Of a DNA stretch of 64,000 nt, positions 15,247-23,494 are shown piece after piece (the first letter of the stretch is position 1; each line of letters begins with the position of its first letter). The notes beneath the pieces are model-generated. The model was given only the letters and a program-made list of their open reading frames with translations, had not been told where the DNA came from and did not search any database. The DNA is from Lachnospiraceae bacterium (GTDB taxonomy: Bacteria > Bacillota_A > Clostridia > Lachnospirales > Lachnospiraceae). The stretch covers positions 1 through 64,000 of the forward strand of contig JAFZAZ010000015.1 in the NCBI GenBank assembly GCA_017561985.1, in the 5' to 3' direction. The position numbers were made by a program, and so were the translations under genes.

Positions 15247-16875
15247 TTACTTGATCTGGGCCTCTACCAGGCTGCCGCCGCAGTAGATCTGACGAAGCTT
15301 CGGCTTCTCGATCTTGCCGGTAGGATTTCTCGGAACATCTGCGAAGACGATCTTGCGGGGACGCTTGTAACGCGGAAGATCCATGCAGAAATCGTTGATC
15401 TCCTCCTCCGTCGCCGTCATGCCCTCCTTGATCTGGATGATCGCCAGCGTCACCTCACCGAGACGCGCATCCGGTACACCGATGACCGCCACATCTGCGA
15501 TCTTGTTGTTCGCACGCAGGAAATCCTCGATCTGAACGGGGTAGATGTTCTCGCCGCCCATGATGATGACGTCCTTCTTGCGGTCTACGAGGTAGATGAA
15601 GCCCTCCTCGTCCTGCTTGGCCATATCGCCGGTGTAAAGCCATCCGTCATCGGACAGAACCGCCTTCGTCGCAGCCTCATCCTTGTAGTAGCACTTCATG
15701 ACGCCGGGGCCCTTGACGGCAAGCTCGCCGACTTCACCCTGCTTCACGCTGTTGCGGTTCTCATCGACGATATCGCACTCCCAGCCGTAACCCGGAACGC
15801 CGATCGCGCCGACCTTGCGGATGTTCTCGATACCGAGGTGTACACAGCCGGGTCCGATGGACTCGGAAAGACCATAGTTCGTATCGTAATCATGATTCGG
15901 AAAATGCTCCTTCCACCGCTTGATCAGGCTCGGCGGAACGGGCTGTGCTCCGACATGCATCAGTCTCCACTGGGAAAGCTCATACTTCGTGACATCGATC
16001 TCGCCGCGATCGATCGTGTCGAGGATATCCTGTGCCCACGGCACCAGAAGCCATACGATCGTTGCCTTCTCGCGGGATACCGTCTCCAGGATCCACTCAG
16101 GCTTTACGCCACGCAGCAGAACGGCCTTGCCTCCGACAAGGAGACTGCCGAACCAGTGCATCTTCGCGCCGGTGTGATACAGCGGAGGAATGCAAAGGAA
16201 TACATCGTCGTGCGTCTGACCGTGATGGTTCTGCTCGGTCAGGCAGGACGACACAAGTGCTCTGTGAGCGTGCAGGATCGCCTTCGGGAATCCCGTCGTG
16301 CCCGACGAGAAATAGATCGCAGCATCGTCATCATCCGTGAGCGCGATGCCCGGGTTCTTCGACGTGCAGTACGCCGCGTATTTTTCATAGCTGTCCGCAA
16401 ACGACGGGCAGTCCTCGCCGACGTAGAACATCTCCTTCACCTTCGGGATGCGCTCCGCAATGTCCTCAACACGGCCGACAAACTCCGGCCCGAATACGAG
16501 AACGCTGCAGTCCGCAAGGTCAAGGCAGTACTTGATCTCATCCGCGGTATAGCGGTAGTTCATCGGAACAGCCAATGCTCCTGTCTTGAGAACACCGAAG
16601 TAGATCGGCAGCCACTCAAGGCAGTTCATCAGTAAAATAGCGACCTTGTCGCCTTTCTTCACGCCGCGGCTCAAGAGAAGGTTCGCAAACCGGTTAGATT
16701 TGCGGTCGAAATCCTCCCATGTCATCTCGCGGCGATACTTCTCGTCACGGTCGCTCTCGATCAATTCGTACTCGCGCCATGTGCGGCTCTTCTGCTCTGC
16801 CGGGTTGATCTCTACCAGACAGACCTCGTTGCTGTACAGCTGCGCATTGCGCACCAAAAAATCAGTAATCGGCAT
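15247..16875 (-). CDS. AMP-forming acyl-CoA synthetase
   Basis: 542 aa, typical ANL-superfamily length. The P-loop is YFSSGTTGFPKAILHAH, then YGLSESIG (A5), YTGDMAKQDEEGFIYLVDRK (A7-A8 hinge), and PRNPTGKIEKPKLR with the catalytic Lys near the C-terminus. It joins a carboxylic acid to CoA with ATP giving AMP. The overall sequence is closest in feel to medium/long-chain, carnitine- or bile-acid-type ligases, but the substrate is unknown. A strong AGGGAGGAAATC site fixes the ATG at 16875, 75 bases inside the longest frame. First gene of a unit with the SSS symporter. Confidence 0.93.
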   Translation of the reverse strand: MPITDFLVRNAQLYSNEVCLVEINPAEQKSRTWREYELIESDRDEKYRREMTWEDFDRKSNRFANLLLSRGVKKGDKVAILLMNCLEWLPIYFGVLKTGALAVPMNYRYTADEIKYCLDLADCSVLVFGPEFVGRVEDIAERIPKVKEMFYVGEDCPSFADSYEKYAAYCTSKNPGIALTDDDDAAIYFSSGTTGFPKAILHAHRALVSSCLTEQNHHGQTHDDVFLCIPPLYHTGAKMHWFGSLLVGGKAVLLRGVKPEWILETVSREKATIVWLLVPWAQDILDTIDRGEIDVTKYELSQWRLMHVGAQPVPPSLIKRWKEHFPNHDYDTNYGLSESIGPGCVHLGIENIRKVGAIGVPGYGWECDIVDENRNSVKQGEVGELAVKGPGVMKCYYKDEAATKAVLSDDGWLYTGDMAKQDEEGFIYLVDRKKDVIIMGGENIYPVQIEDFLRANNKIADVAVIGVPDARLGEVTLAIIQIKEGMTATEEEINDFCMDLPRYKRPRKIVFADVPRNPTGKIEKPKLRQIYCGGSLVEAQIK

Positions 16876-16916
16876 GATTTCCTCCCTGTTTCGGACAACC
16901 CGTCGGCCGTCCTGAG

Positions 16917-16932
16917 ATATACTCGAGTATAT
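16917..16932. promoter_or_regulatory. 16-bp perfect palindrome, putative operator
   Basis: ATATACTCGAGTATAT is a perfect palindrome in the untranslated leader of the acyl-CoA synthetase gene, about 42 bases before the start codon and 44 bases after the predicted -10 box. A repressor site is the likely role; no regulator gene is adjacent. Confidence 0.5.
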
Positions 16933-16954
16933 GCAAAGGCAGACAAACAAAAAG

Positions 16955-17007
16955 GGCCTGACTTTGCCGATTGAAAGTGTAACGCTTTAACGCGACAAAG
17001 TCAAGCC
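16955..17007 (-). promoter_or_regulatory. Promoter embedded in an inverted repeat before the acyl-CoA synthetase
   Basis: On the minus strand TTGACT (17004-16999), 17-base spacer, TACACT (16981-16976). The -35 box lies in one arm of an inverted repeat (GGCTTGACTTTG with CAAAGTCAGGCC) whose other arm is followed by CTTTTTGTTTG, so the same DNA also looks like a terminator for the upstream lipoprotein gene. Initiation near 16968 would give an RNA carrying only one arm. Confidence 0.55.
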
Positions 17008-17080
17008 TTATTTTGTTTATTTTTGTTTTATTCCTATCCGGGATAGGTTTATCGTCCGAAATACACGCAAACCCGGCCGC

Positions 17081-17857
17081 TTATTTGGTGGCGGCTCTCA
17101 AGTTGATCATGGTGTACATCTCATAATGGTCATTGGTCTCACTCGGCCAGTGAAGGCCGATGTGGCGGGCACCGTACACTGTCTGCCAGCTTTCGTCATC
17201 GCGATTGTCGATCGGATTCCAGGGCTCAAATGTACCGTCATCTTTAATCTCTCCGTGCTCCGCCTGAAGCAAGGCACAAACCCTGTCATATACTGCCATG
17301 GCCGTTTCCTTGTCCTTAAACTCGATCATGATGGAAGCAGAGCTACCCTCATCCAATTGAAACTTGTCATCTTCACCGGTACGGCAATGGATCGTGATCA
17401 GCGGTACATACTCCGTAGCGCCGTCCTTGCCCGACTGCCAGTAGTACGTTGCGTTGTGGGTAAACTGTTTCTCGATACTTGGGGTGTCCGGAGCGTAGTC
17501 AAATCTTTCTCCGTAGTTTTCCATCGTATCATCCTTGTCAATCGTGCGGATCTTCTGAATGTTCTCCACGATCTCATCGACGGTCTTGCCGTTGTAATCC
17601 GTGAACACCGAACCCTTCGCGGTCGCATTGATCGACACGCTCGCGGTCGGCGTTGGTTCGTCCGCACCCGGCGTAGTTTCATTCGTGCCTGGCGTGGTTT
17701 CGTTCGTGCCTGCCTGCTTGTCCGTCGCGTTGCCCTTGTCACCGGACTCCGACGACTTCGTCGTATCATCCGAATCCGTGCTCTCCGCGCCACATGCGCT
17801 TAACACAACCGCTGCCGCGATCGCCAGCACTAACAAAAACAGTCTTGCTCTCTTCAT
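17081..17857 (-). CDS. Putative lipoprotein, unknown function
   Basis: 258 aa. The signal peptide ends in a lipobox (VLSAC). A Ser/Thr/Pro/Glu-rich linker at about residues 25-72 includes a TNETTPG tandem duplication. The C-terminal ~180 residues form a globular domain with no motif I recognise. GGGGG lies about 8 bases before the ATG. It is alone between two promoters in the same direction. Confidence 0.82.
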   Translation of the reverse strand: MKRARLFLLVLAIAAAVVLSACGAESTDSDDTTKSSESGDKGNATDKQAGTNETTPGTNETTPGADEPTPTASVSINATAKGSVFTDYNGKTVDEIVENIQKIRTIDKDDTMENYGERFDYAPDTPSIEKQFTHNATYYWQSGKDGATEYVPLITIHCRTGEDDKFQLDEGSSASIMIEFKDKETAMAVYDRVCALLQAEHGEIKDDGTFEPWNPIDNRDDESWQTVYGARHIGLHWPSETNDHYEMYTMINLRAATK

Positions 17858-17926
17858 GGTGTTTTACCCCCTGATAGTGTGTACACTTCCGTTTTTTGTT
17901 ACCGCAGTAAAATGCTGCTTGTTGAT

Positions 17927-17955
17927 AATGTACCACATTTTTTGCAAAAAGTCAA
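17927..17955 (-). promoter_or_regulatory. Promoter of the lipoprotein gene
   Basis: TTGACT (17955-17950), 17-base spacer, TACATT (17932-17927) on the minus strand. Confidence 0.65.
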
Positions 17956-18018
17956 TTCATTTTACTTTTTGGTCGTTTGAGGGTAAATCAGTTTACTTTT
18001 AGTGTCCTGATTTCACGG

Positions 18019-18049
18019 AAAAGGAGGACTGTGGCATGCACAATCCTCC
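18019..18049 (-). terminator. Terminator of the GH43 gene
   Basis: GGAGGA-TGTG pairs with CACA-TCCTCC across GCATG; TTTTCC follows on the minus strand. Confidence 0.75.
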
Positions 18050-18089
18050 GGAATCAGATTTCTTACTTTTTCTTTCGTCTCGCGGAAAA

Positions 18090-19718
18090 TTATTTTCCGA
18101 AGCTCCAGGAATTCCAGTCGTAGCCGCTGCCGGCAAACAGGAATACGAGGTCGTGCACGCCGGTCACGGTCTTCAGAAGCTCGACCGTCACCATGCCGTC
18201 ACCGTTCACCTCAACATAGCCGACGTCCTCGCCGCCAAGCCCGTCGAGACGGATCGCGATCGCACCGCTTGCATTCCCGCATCCGGAAAATGTTGCCGTG
18301 AACGTCTTCGCGCCGTCCTCGCCGAAGTCAACGTCACCGAGGCAGATCCAGTCGCCCTCGTCGATCGACGTGACGACCATGTCGCCCGAACCGTACTTCT
18401 TCGCGGTGTCGCCGTACTGCTTCGTCTCGATGCCGCCCATCGTGCGCATCGTCGCCGCTGGAACGGTCACATAAGGATCGAAGTTCTTGAGCTGTTTCAC
18501 ACCGTTCTTCGTACCCTTGCCCATCGAGATCGTGCCGTCCTCGTTGAGCGCAAGCTCGTCGATGTGTGTGCAGCGGTAGCCGCCGCCCGTGCCGAGAGGC
18601 TGGTCGAGGATCTGCGAATGGTAGGTGATGTAATACTTGCCGTTGAACTCAAAAATGCAGTGGTGGTTGTTGCCGCCGGGTCCGAAGTAGTCACCGGGGT
18701 TTCTGAGGATCGCTCCCTGATACGTAAACGGTCCGAACGGGTTGTCCGACGTCATGTAGCAGATCTGACCGTTGTGAAGGTTGTACTTGGATGCGTTTGC
18801 ATGACCGTCCACATTGAAGTTGCTGCAGTAGCTGTAGTAATACGTGTCGCCGATGCGGTTGATGCCGGAGTCCTCGAAGAGGAACGGGGGATCGATCGCG
18901 ATCGGATCGCCGTCGAGGGAGATCATGTCGTCGCCGAGCTTGACCACGCGGGCCGTGCCGGGATGCTCGATCTGGTCTGCCGAAGGCTCCGCACCGCCGG
19001 GAACGCCGCCGCCGACATAGAGGTACGCGGAACCATCCGCATCCACCCATACCGCCGGGTCAAAGAGCCACGTCACGCTCGCACAGTTCGGCGTGTTGCG
19101 GTTGATGAGCGCCTTGCCGATCGGATCGGTAAACGGTCCCCACGGATTGTCCGCGCGGAGCACGCCGATGCCGTTGCCGCTGTTTGCAAAGTACAGAAAG
19201 AACTGCATCTTCCCGTCGATCTCCTTGCATGCCGCTGCCGGTGCCCAGGAGTTGCCGCCCCACTTGGCCGCGCCGTTGATGCCGGCCGCCTTGATGCAGC
19301 CGTGGTCGGTCCAGTTCACAAGGTCGTCCGAGGAGATCACGTTGATCGTGTTGATCTTCTGATAACTGTTGGACTTCTTCTCGCCGTTGGGGCCCTGCTC
19401 GATCACGTCGCCCGTCATGTAAATGTACACGCGTCCGTCATACACGAGCGCGTAAGGATCCGCGCCGAGGCGCTGTACCATCAGCGGGTTGTTGTAGATC
19501 GGCAGCTTCAGCGTATCTGCCTTCTTTATATCCGCAAACACCTTGCTCCACTTCTCCGCGACACTCACCGTGGGCGTAGCCGTCGGTGCGGGCGTTTCGG
19601 TAGCAGCAGGCGTAGCTGTGATAGGTTCGTTGTTCATCGTTTCATCCTCCTTGCAGCCGCTCAAAGCCACGGCACATAATAATAGTATTGTACACCATAA
19701 TCCTGCTTTTTTCATCAT
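18090..19718 (-). CDS. GH43-family glycosidase lipoprotein with C-terminal CBM
   Basis: 542 aa. Residues 1-22 are a lipoprotein signal ending ALSGC. A Thr/Ala/Pro linker (about 30-50) follows, then a five-bladed GH43 propeller (about 70-405): GADPYALVYDGRVY carries the catalytic base Asp, DPAVWVDADGSAY is the next blade, and EDSGINRIGDTYY is where the acid Glu is expected. The last ~130 residues (VDFGEDGAKTFTATF to YDWNSWSFGK) are a CBM6-like sugar-binding domain. The enzyme should remove arabinose or xylose units from plant xylan or arabinan at the cell surface. Start chosen at 19718 because GAGGAAAA precedes it. Confidence 0.9.
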   Translation of the reverse strand: MMKKAGLWCTILLLCAVALSGCKEDETMNNEPITATPAATETPAPTATPTVSVAEKWSKVFADIKKADTLKLPIYNNPLMVQRLGADPYALVYDGRVYIYMTGDVIEQGPNGEKKSNSYQKINTINVISSDDLVNWTDHGCIKAAGINGAAKWGGNSWAPAAACKEIDGKMQFFLYFANSGNGIGVLRADNPWGPFTDPIGKALINRNTPNCASVTWLFDPAVWVDADGSAYLYVGGGVPGGAEPSADQIEHPGTARVVKLGDDMISLDGDPIAIDPPFLFEDSGINRIGDTYYYSYCSNFNVDGHANASKYNLHNGQICYMTSDNPFGPFTYQGAILRNPGDYFGPGGNNHHCIFEFNGKYYITYHSQILDQPLGTGGGYRCTHIDELALNEDGTISMGKGTKNGVKQLKNFDPYVTVPAATMRTMGGIETKQYGDTAKKYGSGDMVVTSIDEGDWICLGDVDFGEDGAKTFTATFSGCGNASGAIAIRLDGLGGEDVGYVEVNGDGMVTVELLKTVTGVHDLVFLFAGSGYDWNSWSFGK

Positions 19719-19753
19719 TTTTCCTCTTATCCGTTGCAAACAATTGTCCGAGG

Positions 19754-21307
19754 TTACGCGAGAAGGCTCCACTCTCCGCAGTCGACGACGCGGGTCGCGA
19801 GTCCTTCGTAAAACTCTGCCTCATGGCAAACGATGATCATGGTCCCGCGATACTCAAGAAGTGCCTCGCGAAGCGCTTCCTTCGCGTCGACGTCCAGGTG
19901 GTTCGTGGGCTCGTCGAGGATCAGCAGGTTGCTCTCCCGGTTCATCAGCTTGCACAGACGCACCTTGGCCTGCTCGCCGCCGGAGAGAACACGCACCTGG
20001 CTCTCGATGTGCTTCGTCGTGAGGCCGCATTTGGCGAGCGCCGCGCGCACCTCGTAGTTCGTGTACGAGGGGTACTCGTCCCAGAACTCATCCATGCATG
20101 TCTTCGAGCCGTCACCCGAGAGCTCCTGCTCAAAATACCCCGTCGCCAGATAGTCTCCGAGGATGACCTCGCCCGAGATCTCGGGGATCAATCCGAGGAT
20201 GCTCTTTAATAGCGTCGTCTTGCCGATACCGTTCGCACCGCGCAGGATCACTCTCTCACCGCGCTCGATGTGGATGTTGAGCGGCCGCGACAGCGGCCTG
20301 TCGTAGCCGATGACAAGGTCCTTCGTCTCCACGACAACGCGGGACGGAACGCGAGCCTCCTTGAAGCGGAACTCCGGTTTCGGATTCTCCTTCATCAGCT
20401 CGATCACGTCCATCTTGTCGAGCTTCTTCTGGCGCGACATGGCCATGTTGCGGGTCGCCACACGAGACTTGTTGCGCGCCACGAAATCCTTGAGCTCCTT
20501 GATCTCCTGCTGCTGCCGGTTGTACGCTGCCTCGATCTGGCCCTTGCGCATCTCGTACACCTCGAGAAAGTGGTCGTAGTCGCCGGGGTAACGCTCGAGG
20601 TGAGCATTTTCCACATGCCAGATCACATTGACGACACTGTTGAGGAACGGCATGTCGTGCGAGATCAGGATGAAGGCGTTCTCGTACTCCGAGAGGTAGC
20701 GGCGCAGCCAGTCGATATGCTGCTCGTCGAGGTAGTTCGTGGGCTCGTCGAGAAGCAGGATGTCCGGCTTCTCCAAGAGCAGTTTGGCAAGCAGCACCTT
20801 CGTTCGCTGCCCGCCCGAGAGCTCGCTCACGTCCTTGTCGAACCCGAGCGCATCGAGCTCGAACGCGTGACCGATCTCGTCGATCTTCGTGTCGATCGTG
20901 TAGAAATCGTGCTGCTCGAGCATCTCCTGCAGCACTCCCATCTCTTCGAGGAGCGTCGTCATCGTCTCCTCGTCCGCATCGCCCATCTTCTCGCAGATGC
21001 GGTTCACTTCCTCCTCCTTCTCGTAGAGCCAGGAGAACGCGGAAGCCAAAACGTCACGGATCGTCATGCCGGGCTTCAGCACCGTGTGCTGGTCGAGGTA
21101 GCCGACGCGGACGTTCTTCGCCCACGTGACCGTTCCCTCGTCCGGCATCAATGTGCCCGTGACTATGTTGAAAAATGTACTCTTGCCCTCGCCGTTCGCG
21201 CCGACCAGTCCGATATGCTCCCCCGCCAGAAGACGGAACGTCACATCCCGGAACAGGGCCCGATCGCCGAACCCGTGGGACAGATTTTCGACCGTCAAAA
21301 TACTCAT
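19754..21307 (-). CDS. ABC-F family ATPase
   Basis: 517 aa with two complete ABC domains and no membrane segments: Walker A GANGEGKST and GANGIGKTT, signatures LSGGQRTKV and LSGGEQAKV, Walker B ILLLDEPTNYLD and LLILDEPTNHLD, and a charged ~75-residue linker between them. ABC-F proteins act on the ribosome (translation factors or antibiotic protection), not in transport. Which subfamily is not clear. ATG at 21307 begins the conserved MSILTVENL; an in-frame GTG at 21352 and ATG at 21340 with AAAGGAG upstream are alternatives and would place a terminator-like hairpin inside the gene. Confidence 0.92.
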   Translation of the reverse strand: MSILTVENLSHGFGDRALFRDVTFRLLAGEHIGLVGANGEGKSTFFNIVTGTLMPDEGTVTWAKNVRVGYLDQHTVLKPGMTIRDVLASAFSWLYEKEEEVNRICEKMGDADEETMTTLLEEMGVLQEMLEQHDFYTIDTKIDEIGHAFELDALGFDKDVSELSGGQRTKVLLAKLLLEKPDILLLDEPTNYLDEQHIDWLRRYLSEYENAFILISHDMPFLNSVVNVIWHVENAHLERYPGDYDHFLEVYEMRKGQIEAAYNRQQQEIKELKDFVARNKSRVATRNMAMSRQKKLDKMDVIELMKENPKPEFRFKEARVPSRVVVETKDLVIGYDRPLSRPLNIHIERGERVILRGANGIGKTTLLKSILGLIPEISGEVILGDYLATGYFEQELSGDGSKTCMDEFWDEYPSYTNYEVRAALAKCGLTTKHIESQVRVLSGGEQAKVRLCKLMNRESNLLILDEPTNHLDVDAKEALREALLEYRGTMIIVCHEAEFYEGLATRVVDCGEWSLLA

Positions 21308-21310
21308 GTT

Positions 21311-21346
21311 AAAAACGGCGGACGCAGGGTTTTCCCGCATCCGCCG
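21311..21346 (-). terminator. Terminator-like hairpin directly before ABC-F
   Basis: CGGCGGATGCGGG pairs with CCCTGCGTCCGCCG across a short A-rich loop, followed on the minus strand by GTTTTTAAC and then immediately by the ABC-F ATG. It ends the DUF1015 transcript, or acts as an attenuator for the ABC-F gene, which has no other visible promoter. Confidence 0.75.
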
Positions 21347-21356
21347 GTACACTCCT

Positions 21357-22598
21357 TTACGATAATTTGTGGATGAACAGACCGCTTCTCAGCTTGGGCT
21401 CAAACCACGTGGACTTCGGAGGCATCAACAGCCCCGCGTCCGCTACGGCAAACAGCTCCGTGATCTGTGTCGGATACATGGAAAATGCAACCTTCATGTC
21501 GCTGTGCACCCTCCGCTCCAACTCGCCGAGTCCGCGGATGCCGCCGATGAAATCGATTCGCTTGTCCACGCGCGGATCCCCGATGCCGAGCACCGGTCCG
21601 AGCAGATAATCCTGCAGCAGGGAGACGTCGAGCGAAGCCACCGGATCGGTGATCGCCGTGAGCTCCTCCTTCGCCGCAAGCTCATACCATACGTCATCGA
21701 GGAACATGCCAAACGTTGCCTTCGCTGCCGGGGCAACCGCCTTCGTGCCGACCTCTTTGATCGTAAAATGCTTCTCAACTGCCGCAAGGAACGCTTCCTT
21801 CGTCAGTCCGTTCAGATCCTTCACAACACGGTTGTACGGAAGGATCATCAGGCAGTCCTCCGGGAACAATACCGAGAGGAAGTAGTTGAACTCCTCCTCG
21901 CCGGTGTACTCGCCGGCTGCTGCCCTGCGCTTGAAACCGACCTTCACGGCCGAAGCTGCGCGGTGATGGCCGTCCGCGATGTAGATCGCGTTCATCTTCG
22001 CAAATGCGTCACGGATCGCCGCAACATCCGCCGGATCCGAGATCCGCCATACGTTGTGGGTGATGCCGTCATCCGCGGTGAACGCATACAGAGCGTCCGT
22101 CGCCTGATACTTCTCCATGATCTGCGCGATCACGGGCTCCGAGCGATATGCAAGGAAGATCGGGCCGGTCTGCGCGTTGCACGTGTCGACGTGGCGGATG
22201 CGGTCCTGCTCCTTCTCCTCGCGGGTATTCTCATGCTTCTTGATCACGCCGTTTGCGTAGTCGTCGATCGACGCGCACGCAACGATACCGGTCTGCGAGC
22301 GGCCGTCCATGATCAGCTCATAGACATAGTAACACTCCTGCGCGTCCGTCAGATACGTTCCGTCGGCCTCGCGCGCATCGAGAAGCTCCTTCGCCTTCGC
22401 ATACACGCGGTCGTCGTACGTGTCGACGTCATCGGGCAGATTGCTCTCCGCGCGGTCGATATTGAGGAACGACAGGGGCTCTGCAAGTGCAGCCACCTTC
22501 GCCTCTGCGCGGTTATATACATCGTACGGAAGCGCCGCTACGCGCGACGCGAGCTCCGGTGTCGGACGGACACAGCGGAACGGTTTTACATCAGCCAT
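21357..22598 (-). CDS. DUF1015 family protein
   Basis: 413 aa, full length for the family. Recognised by RPTPELASRVAALPYDV near the start, the charged IKKHENTREEKEQDR motif at about 130 and the IADGHHRAASAV motif at about 220. The family is widespread in Firmicutes and often adjacent to serine-biosynthesis genes, but its activity is not established; those genes are not in this window. GGGAGG precedes the ATG. It is cytoplasmic, with no signal or membrane helix. Confidence 0.92.
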   Translation of the reverse strand: MADVKPFRCVRPTPELASRVAALPYDVYNRAEAKVAALAEPLSFLNIDRAESNLPDDVDTYDDRVYAKAKELLDAREADGTYLTDAQECYYVYELIMDGRSQTGIVACASIDDYANGVIKKHENTREEKEQDRIRHVDTCNAQTGPIFLAYRSEPVIAQIMEKYQATDALYAFTADDGITHNVWRISDPADVAAIRDAFAKMNAIYIADGHHRAASAVKVGFKRRAAAGEYTGEEEFNYFLSVLFPEDCLMILPYNRVVKDLNGLTKEAFLAAVEKHFTIKEVGTKAVAPAAKATFGMFLDDVWYELAAKEELTAITDPVASLDVSLLQDYLLGPVLGIGDPRVDKRIDFIGGIRGLGELERRVHSDMKVAFSMYPTQITELFAVADAGLLMPPKSTWFEPKLRSGLFIHKLS

Positions 22599-22676
22599 TG
22601 TTTTATCCTCCCATGCGGCATCTGCCGCAGTTTTTACGTTGAGAAATCTCCTGCCTCGAATACAATGTCAGCGCCG

Positions 22677-23438
22677 TCAGGACTCCGGCGTCGGCGTGTC
22701 GGGCACGATCTTGCGCATCTGATAGAGCGCAAATCCGAAAAATACGGCGGACAGCGCCAGCTGCATCACCCCTGCGATCATGTGGAGCGCGATGCCGCTC
22801 TTGCCGGCGATCGTCGCGGAATACACCTTGAGAAATGCGCCGAACATCACGAGATAGACAAGCACGCAATTGAAGCCACACAACTTCGAGCGCCAGAACA
22901 GCTTGTATGTGAACGTCACGACCGCGAGCACCAGTGTGAGCAGCAGAAGTCCTGCCGTAGCGTACTCAAAGATGGTGGAGAACAGCGCGGGAACGAAGGA
23001 ATCTCCGTCGCCGACGATCATTTTCCGAACACCGAACTTCGCGAGGCCCTCCCGCTCCGACGGGAACGCCCACATAAACAGGCGGATGTCGAGATACAGC
23101 GCTCCCACGTACAGCACCGCAAACGCCATCAGCGATAGAAACGTGTACGTAAGCTTCCAGATCACGACCTTGTACTTGTCGACGCCCTCGTTGCACAGAT
23201 CGTAGAAATACTGCCGCTCGCGAAGGTTTCGAAGCAACACTCGCCCGAGCGAGTAGAGATGATACACCAGCGTGACCGCTGCGGCAAACGCCGCGATCGT
23301 GATGCAGGTGCTGATCAGCTTCGCGTTGCGCACGACAACGCCGGCCAGCAGTCCGCACTCGAGAATGACGAACGTGACCACCATCATCGCTGCGGACGGC
23401 AGCACATCCTTCAGGTCTTTTTTGATGACTTTCTTCAT
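22677..23438 (-). CDS. Multi-pass membrane protein, unknown
   Basis: 253 aa with six predicted membrane helices, three in the first ~120 residues and three in the last ~110, separated by an outside-or-inside loop with a WAFPSEREGLAKFG segment. No transporter or enzyme motif is visible. GAGGT precedes the ATG. It lies between DUF1015 and the SH3-domain gene, with a terminator upstream separating it from the latter. Confidence 0.8.
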   Translation of the reverse strand: MKKVIKKDLKDVLPSAAMMVVTFVILECGLLAGVVVRNAKLISTCITIAAFAAAVTLVYHLYSLGRVLLRNLRERQYFYDLCNEGVDKYKVVIWKLTYTFLSLMAFAVLYVGALYLDIRLFMWAFPSEREGLAKFGVRKMIVGDGDSFVPALFSTIFEYATAGLLLLTLVLAVVTFTYKLFWRSKLCGFNCVLVYLVMFGAFLKVYSATIAGKSGIALHMIAGVMQLALSAVFFGFALYQMRKIVPDTPTPES

Positions 23439-23455
23439 GATACCTCACACACAAG

Positions 23456-23482
23456 AAGGAATGGCGGCTGGCGCCATTCCTT
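23456..23482 (-). terminator. Terminator of the argS-SH3 unit
   Basis: Perfect 11-bp stem AAGGAATGGCG / CGCCATTCCTT with a 5-base loop, followed by CTTGTGTG on the minus strand. Confidence 0.75.
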
Positions 23483-23494
23483 CCGCTAAGTGCA

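Noticed and set aside
18081..18097. Palindrome CGGAAAATTATTTTCCG considered as an operator
   Set aside because: It lies at the very end of the GH43 coding sequence and is two near-copies of the over-represented octamer facing each other; regulatory meaning is not supported.
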